Source: Mya arenaria | Taxonomy: Eukaryota > Mollusca > Bivalvia > Myida > Myidae | DNA length: 64,000 nucleotides | Direction: 5' to 3' | NCBI RefSeq assembly: GCF_026914265.1 | Contig: NC_069128.1 | Span: 30,990,460 to 31,054,459, forward strand | In this document: one piece after another, positions 37,801-52,100 of the stretch | Numbering within the stretch: the stretch's first letter is position 1 | Layout of the letters: the number at the start of each line of letters is the position of its first letter | Notes under the pieces: generated by a model | The model's input: only the letters and a program-made list of their open reading frames with translations | Told to the model about the DNA's origin: nothing | Database searches by the model: none | Program-made: the position numbers and the translations under genes

Positions 37801-40116
37801 CGCTCTTTTAAGGCTTGTCGAAATTTATATACAAAGCCATTTAAAGAAATATTGTCATTTTCATTTGTTATAACTACTGTTTTATACAGTCATGTATTCT
37901 ATATTTCATTTGATAAAGTATATAAGTGAACAGCTTAGTCGGGTTATGTCATATTGGTGTCTGCGTATGATTGTATCGTAGCTTGGAGGAGTGTGGACTC
38001 TTGCGGCGATCGGATTTATTCACTTACAGATGTTGTTGTTTATATGAAGTTAATTATAAAATGAACATTTGTGATATTTACGTATTCCTTTATTTGGTTT
38101 TCATCAAAGTTAACCAGGCTGCGATGAGTTATTTTTAATATTGCTTTCAACGATATGTGCGAGTACTAGAAATCAGGCTTACATCACTAACCTGAGCCTT
38201 AACATTCGCTGATCTGTTTATACCCTGTAACCAAAACTTTAATGATTAACTACGTGTAAGTAATCTAAAGTATGTTTGCCACACCCGTTGAGCCATTAAA
38301 TTCACTACCAGTTTAAAGGCGGTCAAAGATGTTGAGATCATTTAAGCAAGGAACATAATACTGCAGTTAGTGTCCAAAGCAAGTTAACTATGCAGACCTC
38401 AATATTGTCAGGGTCATACTATATATTGTTTTCATTCCTTCTTATAATCTAATGACAATAACAGAAACAAAGCATTATTTTGAGTGATAACGATGTTATT
38501 ATTGTAGTCTGCTAAGGTGCTCTGAGAGTTATAATTTGATATTTAAAATGCAAATTATAACGATAGTAATAAAAAATGAACCGATATTCATCAACTAACG
38601 TATGATGTGAGAACTATCTAGAACTCACAAGGCAAATCTTGTTACCACTGCATTTTATTCACTTTCTCCTTTATTTCCTGAGATCTTTATAGTTTTTTTT
38701 TACTTTTACCTTTCCGATCAAAGGGTAAAATTGACGTTAAATTCACATGTGCCTCGGTTTGCGCCCGCATGGACGTTTTGTAGTTTCATAATCTTAATTT
38801 TTATTACCCGATAATTATATGTAACCAAAATGTTTAGGAATATTCCGATCCCAACTTTAGACACTTTCATTACATTTCTGTAGATAATCTTATGTTTATT
38901 AATGCCTTTGTGAATTCAGCTAAAACTTATCTGAAATATGTCTGCTCAGTAGCTGTAATGTCTTGAGTTCCTTAACCAAAAATTAAACTAAACTCGCAAT
39001 TTTTGCTTCGATGTCATGTTTGTAATATTTACATTTTTAAGCGATTTTGGACTATTGATGATGATCAATACGATAAACGCATTTGGTTTTTGTAAATCAA
39101 GGTTATGCAAGAAAACAGGCTTATTACTGTAAGCTAGAAAAGCTTGTTATTCCTTAGATCTTTCAGGGCTTTTTGTCTGAAGAATACCTGGACTGTTATC
39201 ATTAAACTAAGTTAAGATTTTGTACGAATATTATGCCTAAAGAATATTAGGAATTTGATGATAAAACTTGCAGAATCCATATTTTCACTTTCAGCATTTG
39301 CAAATAAGTATAAAAGCAGTTAACAAGTTAAAAGACGTAAACTCTTTATGGAATAGCAAGAAACATTCCATGAAAATGCTTTTCTCCTCATTGCATTACA
39401 TTGTCTAGCAGCTTCCAAAAGGTTGTGGTAATTCTCAGACAAGGCCAACTTAATTCGTCGATTGATGCCAAACAAATACACCTTTGTCTTGTTTTTTTGA
39501 GGATATTTCCCAATCTTCACTGACAGTTGATGCATTTACTTGTAATGATATTTGAATGCATGTTTTTTCTCTTTGCTTTATGTTTCTCGGTAAGGAGCTT
39601 TCATGCACTGATCCAAGTACCTTCCTTGTTTTTGCTACTTGGCTTGTCCCTGTTGTTTCCATTGTTATGGTCTTATTATCATTTTTTAATAGCTGGGATA
39701 GCAATATTTAGTAGGCATTAAGCGAATTTATTGAACTGAATAATTACTCCAATTCGTGAATAAAAATAGATTCACTTTTCATACATCATTTAAGCCAGTG
39801 TCACGATGTATGTTGGCTTCATTCTTCTTAATGGTCAAATGGCAACAGTAACTGGGCAATGCTTTGAGTGATGGCAATACTTTTATCGAAGTCCTTTGGG
39901 TTTGTCTGAGAGTAACCATTCGATATAAGAAGGCAATAAATAATGATTCTTATAAATTATGTACCGATTTTCATCAACAAACGTATGCTGCAAGAACTTA
40001 ATAGCATTCACTTGCAAATGAATTGCTTGTTACTACTGTAAATTATTTTCACTTTTTAACCTTCGAGGTCTACATAGTTGTTTAACCGCTCAAACTATAA
40101 AACGGAACATAAATTC
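34847..40116. other. Non-coding stretch: one full unit with modules A and B and a lost tRNA
   Basis: Module A is at 37590-37690 and module B at 38400-38620. A bare tRNA 5' end (GTGCCTCGG, 38749-38757) has no body. A TTTCTGTAGATAATCTTATG segment near 38873 is the uninterrupted Helentron target. Module B occurs again at 39790-40000. A tRNA-3'-like remnant lies near 35790. The short open frames (35612, 39320, 39450, 39527) overlap one another on these modules and are not called. Confidence 0.5.
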
Positions 40117-40124
40117 GACGTTAT
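40117..40124 (+). promoter_or_regulatory. Conserved upstream element GACGTTAT
   Basis: Lies 36 bases before the tRNA at 40161, the shortest spacing of the series. Confidence 0.35.
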
Positions 40125-40160
40125 TAAAACAAGCCTTATAACTTGCGTTTAGATTAATAT

Positions 40161-40248
40161 GCCTCGGTAGCGCAGTAGGTAGCGCGTCAGTCTCATAATC
40201 AAACACAGGGCAATCTGAAGGTCGTGAGTTCGATCCTCACCCGGGGCA
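40161..40248 (+). tRNA. trnM(cau): Elongator tRNA-Met(CAU), 15-nt intron class
   Basis: The exons are consensus throughout. The intron (40198-40212, ATCAAACACAGGGCA) is 15 nt instead of 18 and lacks the ATG anticodon complement. The same 15-nt intron occurs only in the copy at 47792, so the two share a recent ancestor or were homogenised by gene conversion. TTTT follows from 40254. Probably functional if the shorter intron is spliced. Confidence 0.93.
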
Positions 40249-40253
40249 GAATG

Positions 40254-40257
40254 TTTT
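40254..40257 (+). terminator. Pol III terminator TTTT
   Basis: Four Ts beginning 6 bases after the tRNA. Confidence 0.7.
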
Positions 40258-42107
<1,850 letters not shown>

Positions 42108-42367
42108 CGAGTTTCTTACTAATGATGCATTTGAGATCTACTTCGCTGGATATATTTTAAATTAGCGGATGGTCTGATCACATGAAATTGTCATGGGCTT
42201 TTTAACCGCACAATGCAATGACGTGGGTGCTTTCAAAAACCCACGATCTCATGATAAGAATTATACAAATACTTGGTGATTTATACATCACAATCTAAAA
42301 GGCAGGTTCAAGTGTGTTGGCACAATCGCCAGCGTTAAAGTTCACGTTCAGCACAAGAAGCACATGT

Positions 42368-42445
42368 GCCTCGGTAATGCAATAGGTAGCGAGTCACTAT
42401 CGTAATCAATGATCACAGAGCGATCTAAAGATCATCACCTTGGGC
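42368..42445 (+). pseudogene. tRNA-Met pseudogene, T arm lost
   Basis: The 5' acceptor strand, a mutated D arm, the intron (with ATG) and 3' fragments are present. The anticodon reads CGT, the T arm is shortened to a few bases (no TTCGATC), and the 3' strand is TTGGGC. Not functional. Confidence 0.75.
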
Positions 42446-43344
42446 TCCTTAACTTTCATTTGCTGCAGAATATCTTACGTTCTCGAACTTGTAATAAGCC
42501 TCAAACTGAGTCTGTTTAGCTGTCTTTTGAACACCTTTCAGAATATCCCGTTACTCAAAATCAACAAATTAAGCTAAAGGACGTTAACTATTTTAGGATT
42601 GGCAAGACAACTCCCCTGTTAATTGTCTGGTCCTTATTTCATTACATTGTCTAGAAGCTTCTCAAGGAATGTAAAAGTTTGTATACCTTGTAGGCAAATA
42701 CATTCTAATATGCAAACAGGAAATTTAAACAGTTTGTGTACTATAGTTTATTTTTTATGTCTTTTTGTTGTTGTTTTTTATGAGGTTGTGTATCCTTTCG
42801 TGTGTCACTATTGTTATTAACTTTTGGTTTTGTCCTTCTGAAATGAGGTCACAATTATAGCATTGCCACAAGTGCTGAACGTTTTGTAAAGGTGAGTGGG
42901 TCTTATCGATGAAAATATTTTATATGGGCTTATATATAAAACGCTAAAACATATTGTGGGAAGTCAATCATATTTTGATGAAATGTTTATGTAGTAATTG
43001 CACATAATCATATCTAACAAAGGCTACTGCCGGGAATATCAACAAGTTAGTACACAGGCTTTTTCCGTTCGTCAGAAGAAAGGAAAACAGGATAAACTAG
43101 TTTGACTAACCCCTAGTCAACTACTGTTTCATTGACCTATCCAAGGTGGATACCCCAATTTTTTATATTAAAGTTCCATAAAGATGCATTACGTGTGTTT
43201 GTTGTGTGTGTTGTTTTGCTACGTTATTCGTCTCTCGTCTAAAATCTATCAGGCCTTTACCTTCAACCTCTCAACCGGGTTGTGTTAGCTATTTTGCCAT
43301 TGAACAATCTCCGATGTTCGCATTTTATTATCAAATACAACACA
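42446..43344. other. Non-coding; paralogue of 51455-51830 and 58850-59110
   Basis: Shares GTTTTGTCCTTCTGAAATGA, TGCCGGGAATATCAACAAGTTAGT and other blocks with the unit at 51460. The part 42896-42991 stays open in a frame matching the open frame at 58773 (28 aligned codons, 20 identical residues), then stops at TAG. Confidence 0.5.
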
Positions 43345-45940
43345 TTCAACTGGTCTGTTGTTATCTGTGTGTCTTCGTGTCTTGGTAATGCATTCAGTAA
43401 CCTTATTTTGGTGCGATTTTACCAAAGGGTAAGTGATCAATTTCAATTTGTGTGTCAATTAGGAATGTTTATTTAGAGTTAAGTTTTGTAAAAGGCAAGT
43501 ACTTTCAAGCGTTCGGTTAATGTATAAATGAATGTTGATGTTAAATGGATAATTTCATTGTTTGTAGAATCTTGTAAAATAATAATTACATAATAAAGTG
43601 TCACAAACCATAAGCATTTTTAAAACTAAGATACTGGCGGCTGGAATGTTGATATATGCTTAAATATGCTAAGATCACGATTTTGAAAATCTTTAATAAT
43701 GTAATCAAGCAAAATGATGAAGCGTGATTCGTTGACTGACACTATCAGGTTATGTTACCTATGTATTCAATGAATCTTAAAGTAACCATCAGATTATGTA
43801 CTAGTCGCTGTGGGCGAGTGTACATGGTATCTTTAGACTTTTTTGTCCTTCATTTTTTGGTCTGCAATTTCGGTATAAAATAGTAAAATAATTATACCAT
43901 AAATATTTCCAGATGAGTACTCGGAATAAACTTATTTTTGGCGCCAAACAATAGCGAGACCCTTTAACCTAATACCTCTGAACAGGGTCCTTGTTAAATA
44001 TTTGACAATTGAATTTCTCTCTGACGTTGTTTTTTTATTATGGATGACAGCCTATTCAACAGGAATTTAGTAATTCCTAGTAATGTATTTAGTTATCTAA
44101 TTTCTGTGACAATTTCCCGAAGGGTAAATGATCATTTCCAATTTATGTTTCAATTATTAACGCTAACTAAGAATTAATGTTTAGAACAGGCAAGCACTTT
44201 AACGCGCTCATTAATTGTTGGAATGAATATTGATGTATACTGTCTCTGAGAATGTTTTATCTGGAGGCACAATATTTGTTGGTGTTTTTGAGTTTTTAAA
44301 ATTTCAATACATTGTTATGTTAGACTCGTTTGAATTGCATGATCAAAGCAACTAATAATATGTGTATGGATAACAAAAATTAACCTTTTTGTTGGCGCTG
44401 TTTAACTTGTTATTTTGTAGTCACGTATCTAATTACTAAAGAAACCATAATTAAAGGCTAATATTCGGTTATCTGTACACAAATTGAATGCCTTTTCATA
44501 AAAGTTCAATCAGTTAAACATGTTAATAGATAAAATAAATAAATAAATAATTTATTTTTTATTTTTATTTGATTGGGTCCATTTTAAACATACAAATAGT
44601 GATTTAAGGTTATATCAGGAATAGGCCATACTCAACTGGTCTGTCGTTATTAGCGTGTGTTCGTGTCTTAGAAATGCATTCAGTAATCTTATTTTGGTGC
44701 GATTTTCCCAAAGGGTAAGTGATCAATTTCAATTTGTGTCTCAATTAGGAACGTTTATTGAGAATTAAGTTTTGTAAAAGGCAAGTACTTTCAAGCGTTC
44801 GGTAAATTGTATGAATGAATGTTGATGTTAAATGGATAATTGCATTTTTTGTAGAATGTTGTAAAAGAATAATTACGAAATAAAGTGTCACAAACCATAA
44901 GCATTGTTAAAACTAATATACTGGCTGTTGGAATGCTGATATATGCTAAAATATGGTTATATAACGATTTTGAAAAGCTTTAGTAACGCAATCAAGCAAA
45001 ATGATGAAGCGGTTGATTGACATTATCAGCTAATGTTACCTATGTATTCAATCAATCTTAAAATATCCATCAGCTTATGTACTAGTCGCTGTTGGCGAGT
45101 GGATATGGTATCTATTTTTTTTTACTGTACCGGCATTGGTTCGCTTTCCATTACAACAAGGACTTTCGTGTGTCCTTATTTGTTTTGGTCTGCAATTTCG
45201 GTATAAAAGAGTAAAATACTTTTAAAAGAAATATATTTAGATGCGTACTCGGAATAAACTCATTTTGTCGCCAAACAAGAGCGAGTCCTTTTAACCTAAT
45301 ACCTCTGAGAGTGGTCATTGTTAAATTTTTGGCTATTGAATTTCTCTCTGACGTTGCCTTTTTTTTATTATGGATGGAAACCCACTCAACAGGTCTTTAG
45401 TACTTTCCTAGTAATGCATTTAGTTATCTTATTTCTGTGACATTTTCCCGAAGGGTTAGTGATCATTTTCAATTTGAGTTTCAATTATTAACGCTAATTA
45501 AGAATTAATGTTTAGAAAAGGCAAGCATTTTAACGCGCTCGTTAATTGTTAGAATGAATATTGATGTATACTGCCTCTGAGAATGTTTTATCTGGAAGCA
45601 CAATAATTGTTGATGTTTTTTTGTTTTTTTTATTTCAATACAATGTTATGTTGGACTCGTTTGAATTTAATGATCAAAGCCAAAACAAATATGTGTACGG
45701 ATAAAGAAATAGAACCGATATGTTGGCGCTGTTTAACTTGTTATTTTGTAGTCACGTATCTATTTACTAAGGATACTTACATAAAGGCTAATATTTGGTT
45801 ACCTGTACACAAATTGAATGCTTTTTCATAAAAGTTCAACCAGTTAAACATATTAATAAATAAAATAAATAAATAAAAAACAATATTTTTTTTTATTTCA
45901 TTGTGTCCATTTTAAGCATACAAATAGTGATTTAAGGTTC
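43345..45940. repeat. 1.3-kb direct tandem duplication
   Basis: 43345-44636 and 44637-45940 align along their length. Each starts CAACTGGTCTGT, holds two module-C copies (near 43400/44110 and 44700/45440), a GTTGGCGCTGTTTAACTTG block (44392, 45723), an AAAT microsatellite (44535, 45860) and ends at a minisatellite-like AGG(C)CACAC segment. The first copy ends in a single such segment. The second passes into the expanded array. A related unit at 52205-53498 precedes the other array. Confidence 0.85.
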
Positions 45941-46855
45941 TATCAGGAACAGGCCACACACAGACCTTTATGATCAACATCAGGCCACACTCAGACCTTT
46001 GTGGATACAAAAGCTTTATCAACAACAGACCTTTGACGATATCAGCAACAGGCAACACTCAGACCTTTGTGGATACAAAAGCCATATCAGCAACAGGCAA
46101 CACTCACACCCTCTTGTATACAAAAAGTATATCAGCAACAGCACACACACAGTCTTTCACGATATCAGCAACAGGCCACACTCAGACCTTTGTGGATACA
46201 AAAGCTATATCAGCAATAGGCCACACTCACACCTTCTTGGATACTAAAGCTATATCAGCAACAGGCAACACTCACACCTTGGATTCTAAAGCTATATCAG
46301 CAACAGGCCACACTCAGTCTTTGACGATATCATCAACAGGCCACCCTCAGACCTTTGTGGATACAAAAGCTATATCACCAACAGGCCACACTCAGTCTTT
46401 GACGATATCAGCCACAGGCCATACTCAGTCTTTGACGATATCAGCCACAGGCCACTCAGTCTTTGACGATATCAGCAACAGGCCACACTCAGTCTTTGAC
46501 GATATCAGCCACAGGCCACACTCAGTCTTTGACGATATCAGTCACAGACCACATTCAGTCTTTGACGATATCAGCAACAGGCCACACTCAGTCTTTGACG
46601 ATATCAGCCACAGGCCACACTCAGTCTTTGACGATATCAGCCACTGGCCACACTCAGTCTTTGACGATATCAGCCACAGACCACACTCAGTCTTTGACGA
46701 TATCAGCCACAGGCCACACTCAGTCTTTGACGATATCAGCCACAGGCCACATTCAGTCTATGACGATATCAGCCACAGGCCACACTCAGTCTTTGACGAT
46801 ATCAGCAACAGGCCACACTCAGTCTTTGACGATATCAGAAACAGGCCACAATCAC
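45941..46855. repeat. Minisatellite array 1 (33-bp and 45-bp units)
   Basis: The left half mixes units of about 45 bp (containing TTTGTGGATACAAAAGCTAT) with shorter ones. The right half, from about 46385, has some 14 units of 33 bp built on GACGATATCAGCAACAGGCC plus ACACTCAGTCTTT. Because 33 and 45 are multiples of three and the unit lacks stops, long open frames appear in more than one frame (335 and 132 codons). I treat these as by-products of the repeat, not genes. There is no variable spacer, so this is not a CRISPR array. Confidence 0.95.
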
Positions 46856-47791
46856 AAGTAAAACACGGCTTGGAAAACATAAAAAATATTTTACATTTTA
46901 TGTCCGTGTATATTTTACGGCGTGCATGTAATAATACCAAACCAACCTGGTCTGTGATATCCTGTGCAGATTTATGATTTAAGGCTTAGACCTTTTATGC
47001 TTTCCAGACGTCATTTATCAACACTAAATATAGTAATGTTGGCAACAATTACGCTGTATTACCTTAGACATGACATTACAGCTGTTTCTTGGCTTGTTTA
47101 AAAAGGTTTGATTTATTTTTATCTTGCGTTTTAGCAAAATGAGTATGTTATAAAAATCCAAATAACTTATTTTGACGTAGCAAGAGTTAATCGTTATCAT
47201 CAACACGTTTACAGTGAACGTCATGTTTGGTTTTGTATTCGAAACATTCGTAACAAAACTGTAAACAAAACATATCGGCAACACTGATACATTCTGAATG
47301 TATGTTTCTAAGAAATACACTGTGCCAATCATGAACATAAAAGTTTAACCATATTTAAAAGAGATTTGTTTTATAATATGTTTCATGGTTTTATACTGAG
47401 TTGCCGTTTAGAACAATATGCATATACGTGCGATTTGGCTGGCCTCTTCTACTTTAGTATTGTAATGATGGGAACATATTACTTATTTTCTAAAATAAAT
47501 TTAAAAAGGATGAACACGAAAAACTAACTCAACATCAAAATACCATTCAATCGGTTGCAAAGAACATTATAATACAATTTAAACAATATTGTAAAATATA
47601 TCTTAAGTGAAATTTTTCAAAACACAAAACTTAATGTTTCCAATAATAAACATTTTTGCTAAAACGCCGCTTTTTTGTAATAGAACTGCATAAATGTTGA
47701 ACCTATTATCCAAACGGTGCACTGTGACATCACATTATTTAAACGTTCACGATAAGATGTTTAGAGGCACATGATACTTCAAAACATATGT
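46856..47791. other. Non-coding tRNA 5' flank, conserved between units
   Basis: 46863-47060 aligns with 56442-56640 and 60760-60935 (shared GTGCATGTAATAATA, TGTGCAGATTT, GATTTA.GGCTTAGACCTTTT). A 104-codon minus-strand frame at 47024-47338 is not conserved in the paralogues. No gene is called. Confidence 0.5.
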
Positions 47792-47879
47792 GCCTTGGTA
47801 GCGCAGTAGGTAGCGCGTCAGTCTCATAATCAAACACAGGGCAATCTGAAGGTCGTGAGTTCGATCCTCACCCGGGGCA
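47792..47879 (+). tRNA. trnM(cau): Elongator tRNA-Met(CAU), 15-nt intron class
   Basis: The sequence is identical to the 40161 gene apart from T at position 5 (GCCTTGG), which still pairs as T-G. The 15-nt intron is 47829-47843. D arm, anticodon arm, T arm, A box and B box are intact. TTTT begins 7 bases after the gene. The upstream GACGTTAT element of the left units is not present; the flank here belongs to the right-hand unit type. So the same tRNA sequence sits in two different contexts, which favours gene conversion or exchange between units. Confidence 0.93.
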
Positions 47880-47885
47880 TAAATG

Positions 47886-47889
47886 TTTT
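47886..47889 (+). terminator. Pol III terminator TTTT
   Basis: Four Ts starting 7 bases after the tRNA. Confidence 0.7.
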
Positions 47890-49047
47890 GTTTCTAAGTA
47901 TTTAAGTAGTAATTATTTTCTAGTAATAGAAAGGAAATTTTAGGAAAATGCACATAATGCAATCAGTTAATGACCCTGTTGAGATGCTGTATGTTCAAGT
48001 CTTAAACTTTACACAACCTTCAGAGTACGCTGAGCAATAAGGCATTAACATAAAAAATAGGTGTTATGTTTTGATGTTTGAACGCAATGTTCGCCCTTCA
48101 TTTATCTGTTATGTGAGGTTTGTGCTACTATATATATATATTGAATATAAATTTCATTATAGTTTTGTATACCCATGGTATGCTGAATTGGAGAACTAAC
48201 GGAATCATAACGTCAGTTTCACGTCTCAAAAATACAAAAAAGACCTGATAACAACATTAGACAAAGAGAACTAAGCCCACTGTTAACCTCCATATTCTGG
48301 TGATTGGCACCAGCTGTGCGTTGGATCATTTTAATATATAATAAAGTTTGTGATATCCCGTTCTTGGTATGACTTAAGATTAGCTGCGCCTTAAAAAGTA
48401 ATACACGACGTGGGAAGACGGAGATGTTTATACTTTATATTTCGATTCAGAGTTGATGTTGATGATGTTCATGTTGATATCTAGGTTAATTACGTTTTGT
48501 TTTTTCTGCAGACTTTAGCAACAGCCAGGAGCGATAGTTTATGTTTTGTTAACCTGTCATTAACCTAACCTTTAATGTTGGTGAAAAACAAGATTAAGAT
48601 ATAGATTAAGATTAAGGGTTACAAAACACTGTCGGTAGGCTTAGGGGCGAGTTAATAACAAAGACATAACTTACCTTAAAACTTATCTGATTTGTGCTCT
48701 TATGCCCTATTTCCTATGCGATCATTAAGTGGGTACCACCTAAAAAAATGTTTCCTTACTCTAAAAATTAACATTCAAATATTAACAACATTCGGTGCAA
48801 TGTTTAAAATAATTTTTCTCTCGTGATGTGGTTCATTATGTCCCGGTCTGCAGATCCAGGTTTGATTCAGGTTTTCGTCTGATTCTTATTCTGCAATTGT
48901 ATGTTATATATTCTGATTTACTTTTGTATTATTATATTTATAAACAAAGTTAATGTTTTAGTTATCGACTTCAGATGTTTTCGAACTTTTACACTTGAAT
49001 CCATAAAAAGCCAAATTTATTGGTCTTTATGAAAAACTACATTTTGT
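47890..49047. other. Non-coding tRNA 3' flank
   Basis: Aligns with the 3' flanks of the 56794 and 61128 copies (AATGACCCTGTTGAGATGC near 47970 and 56977). It includes, near 48140, the empty counterpart of the SINE insertion at 57156. No coding region is seen. Confidence 0.5.
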
Positions 49048-49180
49048 TTTGAAGAAGGATGTCAATGGAAGAATACAATTTAACAATTTCATTTGAAGAA
49101 GGAAGACAATGGAATAATACAATTCAACATTTTCATTTGGAGAAGGAAGACAATGGAAGAATACAATTCAACAGTTTCGG
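49048..49180. repeat. Three 44-bp tandem units
   Basis: Units begin at 49048, 49092 and 49136 with TTTGAAGAAGGA or close variants and contain GAATACAATTCAACA. A 62-codon frame at 49093 is explained by the repeat. Confidence 0.9.
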
Positions 49181-52100
49181 CATATACAATTGACATCAAT
49201 CGTATATTAATTTTTTGGAACCATTGTAAAACAGGATGTGAACTTTTAATTAAAATTGATATGTTACAAATAAAAACCTAGTAGCAAAATATAGAAATAA
49301 CCAGCGTTAGGTGTAAAAAATGCAAATTAGACAATTTCTTATAAGTCTTATTATTATTTAAAGCTCTCTACATACATAACAGTTTCCTACAAATAGATAT
49401 GAATTATATGAGTGCAACTGGGAAAAGCCCAGACATAATCAATACATGACTTTTTAATGATACTTACTGACTTGCAATTATAAATTTGGTATGTTTTAAC
49501 GGTGAAAATGGTTTCATTACTACAGTAAGGCATTTACATACTTACAGGAACAATCGAGGCCATGTTTATAGAGAAACAGAGGTTAATTGTTCAACACAAT
49601 GCAAAGTCTAAGTGCATATAAAGAAATATAACAAAGTGTGTACACCAAAAATATCAGAAAATGTGACAATAATAAATGCATCTGAATACATTTGATGAAA
49701 AGTAGAGCCAATTTTAAATAATCGTTTTCAAACAGTAAACAAATATTCACTTAAATATTTGTTTACGCAGATTCTTCATGTGTAATCAGTTGTTGCATGT
49801 TTACGTGTCTAATTTTACACACGTAACATCCCGTTTGAGACATAAATTCTAACTCTATTTTCTTGTCTGTCTGCAATTTTATCTTTGTAGACAGGAGTTT
49901 ATTTTAAACCAACTGCTATTTCGTGCAAAATGGTAAAACAAATTGAAAAGTCATCGCTCATATTAAATCATGAAAGGAAACTTACAAAGCAACTGCTTAA
50001 AATTCAGAGCATTAAGTTTGAAGCGTGCAATAATATCTCAGCTCGTTAGTTTGATGTTTCACATTTCAATTGTTGTATAGAGAACATATTCCGAACTAAT
50101 GAACAATTAAATGATAGGAAATTGCGTGCCTTTCGCTCACTTTGCAATGATTTGTGACGGAAGCAAATTGTCCTTCGTTAACTCCCTTTTTATACAGCTA
50201 ATAATCCCAGACGCTTGTTCAAACACGCATTAAAAGGAATAAGAAAGAAACAATATTTAATTTGTGGCGCATTTGCGAGGAAAATTAAAACTGTATTTCG
50301 CCTATTGCTTAGATATATAACACCAATTTAATGAATGCTTCTGTGTTTCTTTCTATTTTCCCTACTGTTTTAAACCGTGATTCAATCATGATTACAGTAC
50401 TTTTTATATGAGTGAAGATTGTTTAACTAAGCTAAGACGAGCTGCGACGTATTGGTCTAACGCATGAGTGAATCGTAGCTTGGAGGATATAGCATTGTTG
50501 CACCGGGTGAATTCATTCTTGCATAAGGGCCAGTGTGTTTATGAAGTCACTTAATGGTTCATAAATATTCGTATCATTTACTTAATGGCTTCCTTTGATT
50601 TTGTCTTTAAAGCTCGAAATGTTTTTTGCACACTATTGCAATTATTAGGGATATTGCACCACACAACTTGCATGTTTAATTATACATGTAACCTCACGTA
50701 CTGTTGTATTTCAATTGAGGGTTTTCTTGACAAAATATCTTTTGAAGCATACTGAAATGCGTTTATGCAATAAATTTTAATTTGTACAATGGACACATAG
50801 CTCAATTACATCGCGAACAAAATGTAGGTCAAATGAACACGTATCTGTTCAATAAGTGTTTTGCAAGCTCGCTGTTGATCTTTGTCATATGAATTGTACA
50901 ACCGGTTGAAAAAAGCTTTCTCTGACATGCTTAAAGTTGGTCACTCAGTCACCTATATTTTAGTTTTATGTTTGTAAAAACTGGATATCTTGTCTGTCTC
51001 GATATTTGTTTTCTTACCCTTTAAACATGATTATTGTAGCTCTTTTCTGCTTGATTATTTTGGCATTTGAGCAAAGAAAAGAATACTTTCACTTTTATTT
51101 GCGACAGTTTATCTTACGGTTCACAACTTTCTGAAGTAATGTGTAATGTGAAGCAGAGTCTGTTAAGCTGTCATTTGTTTCATCGCTGAAATAAATTATA
51201 CAACTTTCAGAATATCCCGTCACTTAATCGTCTCAAAATAAACAGAAAAAAAACTTGTTAACACTTACATTAAAGGAAATAAACTATATTGGGATTTGCA
51301 AGACACCTTTCCTGGTAATGGTTTGATTCTTATTGCATTACATTGTCTAAAAGCTTCCCAGAGGCTGTGATAGTTTGGTTGCCGTCTATGTAAATATATT
51401 TTGATATGTACACAGGAAGTTTATCGCCGTTTGTGAAAATTGAATTGTTGTCAACTTTGGGTTTTGTCCTTCTGAAATGACGTCACAATTAAAATATTGC
51501 CACAGGTGCTGAACGTATTGTAAACATGAGGAGGTCTTAGCGATAAAAAATATTTGAAATAGGCTTATATATAAAACGCTAATTTAATGTGGGAATTTAA
51601 TCATATTTCGATGAATCTTTTAAGCTAGTAACTGCACATACTCATAGTCGTACACCGAACATAGGCTTCTGCCGGGAATATCAACAAGTTAGTCAACAGG
51701 ATTTTATACGTTCATCAGACGAAAGGATAACAGGATAACTAGTTGAATTAACACCCTACTCAACTCCTGTTTCACTGACCTTTCCAAGGTGGTTACCCCA
51801 ATTTCCAATTATAAAGTTCCATTGATGCATTGAGTTTGTTTGCTCACAGTTTAAAACCTTTTTTTTCTAATTAAGACTCTGTGTGATGCTCATAGTTTCA
51901 AACAATGCCTGCATCGAATTTTTGATAGGTGTTTGCATTAGGTACTCTGAGTTGTATTCCTCAGTCTGCAGAAAGAGTTGGGATCTCTTATCCTTGACGT
52001 ATTGGGACTATTAGTTTAATATATTTGTTTTATTATTACGTTTCCTGAAGTAAATGCATGCTTTCATGAGATTTGCCTTTTACGTTTTGTCTTTATTATT

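Noticed and set aside
45970-46977. 335-codon open frame as a repeat protein gene
   Set aside because: It lies wholly on a minisatellite whose unit length is a multiple of three. Other frames are open too, and the sister array breaks the frame.
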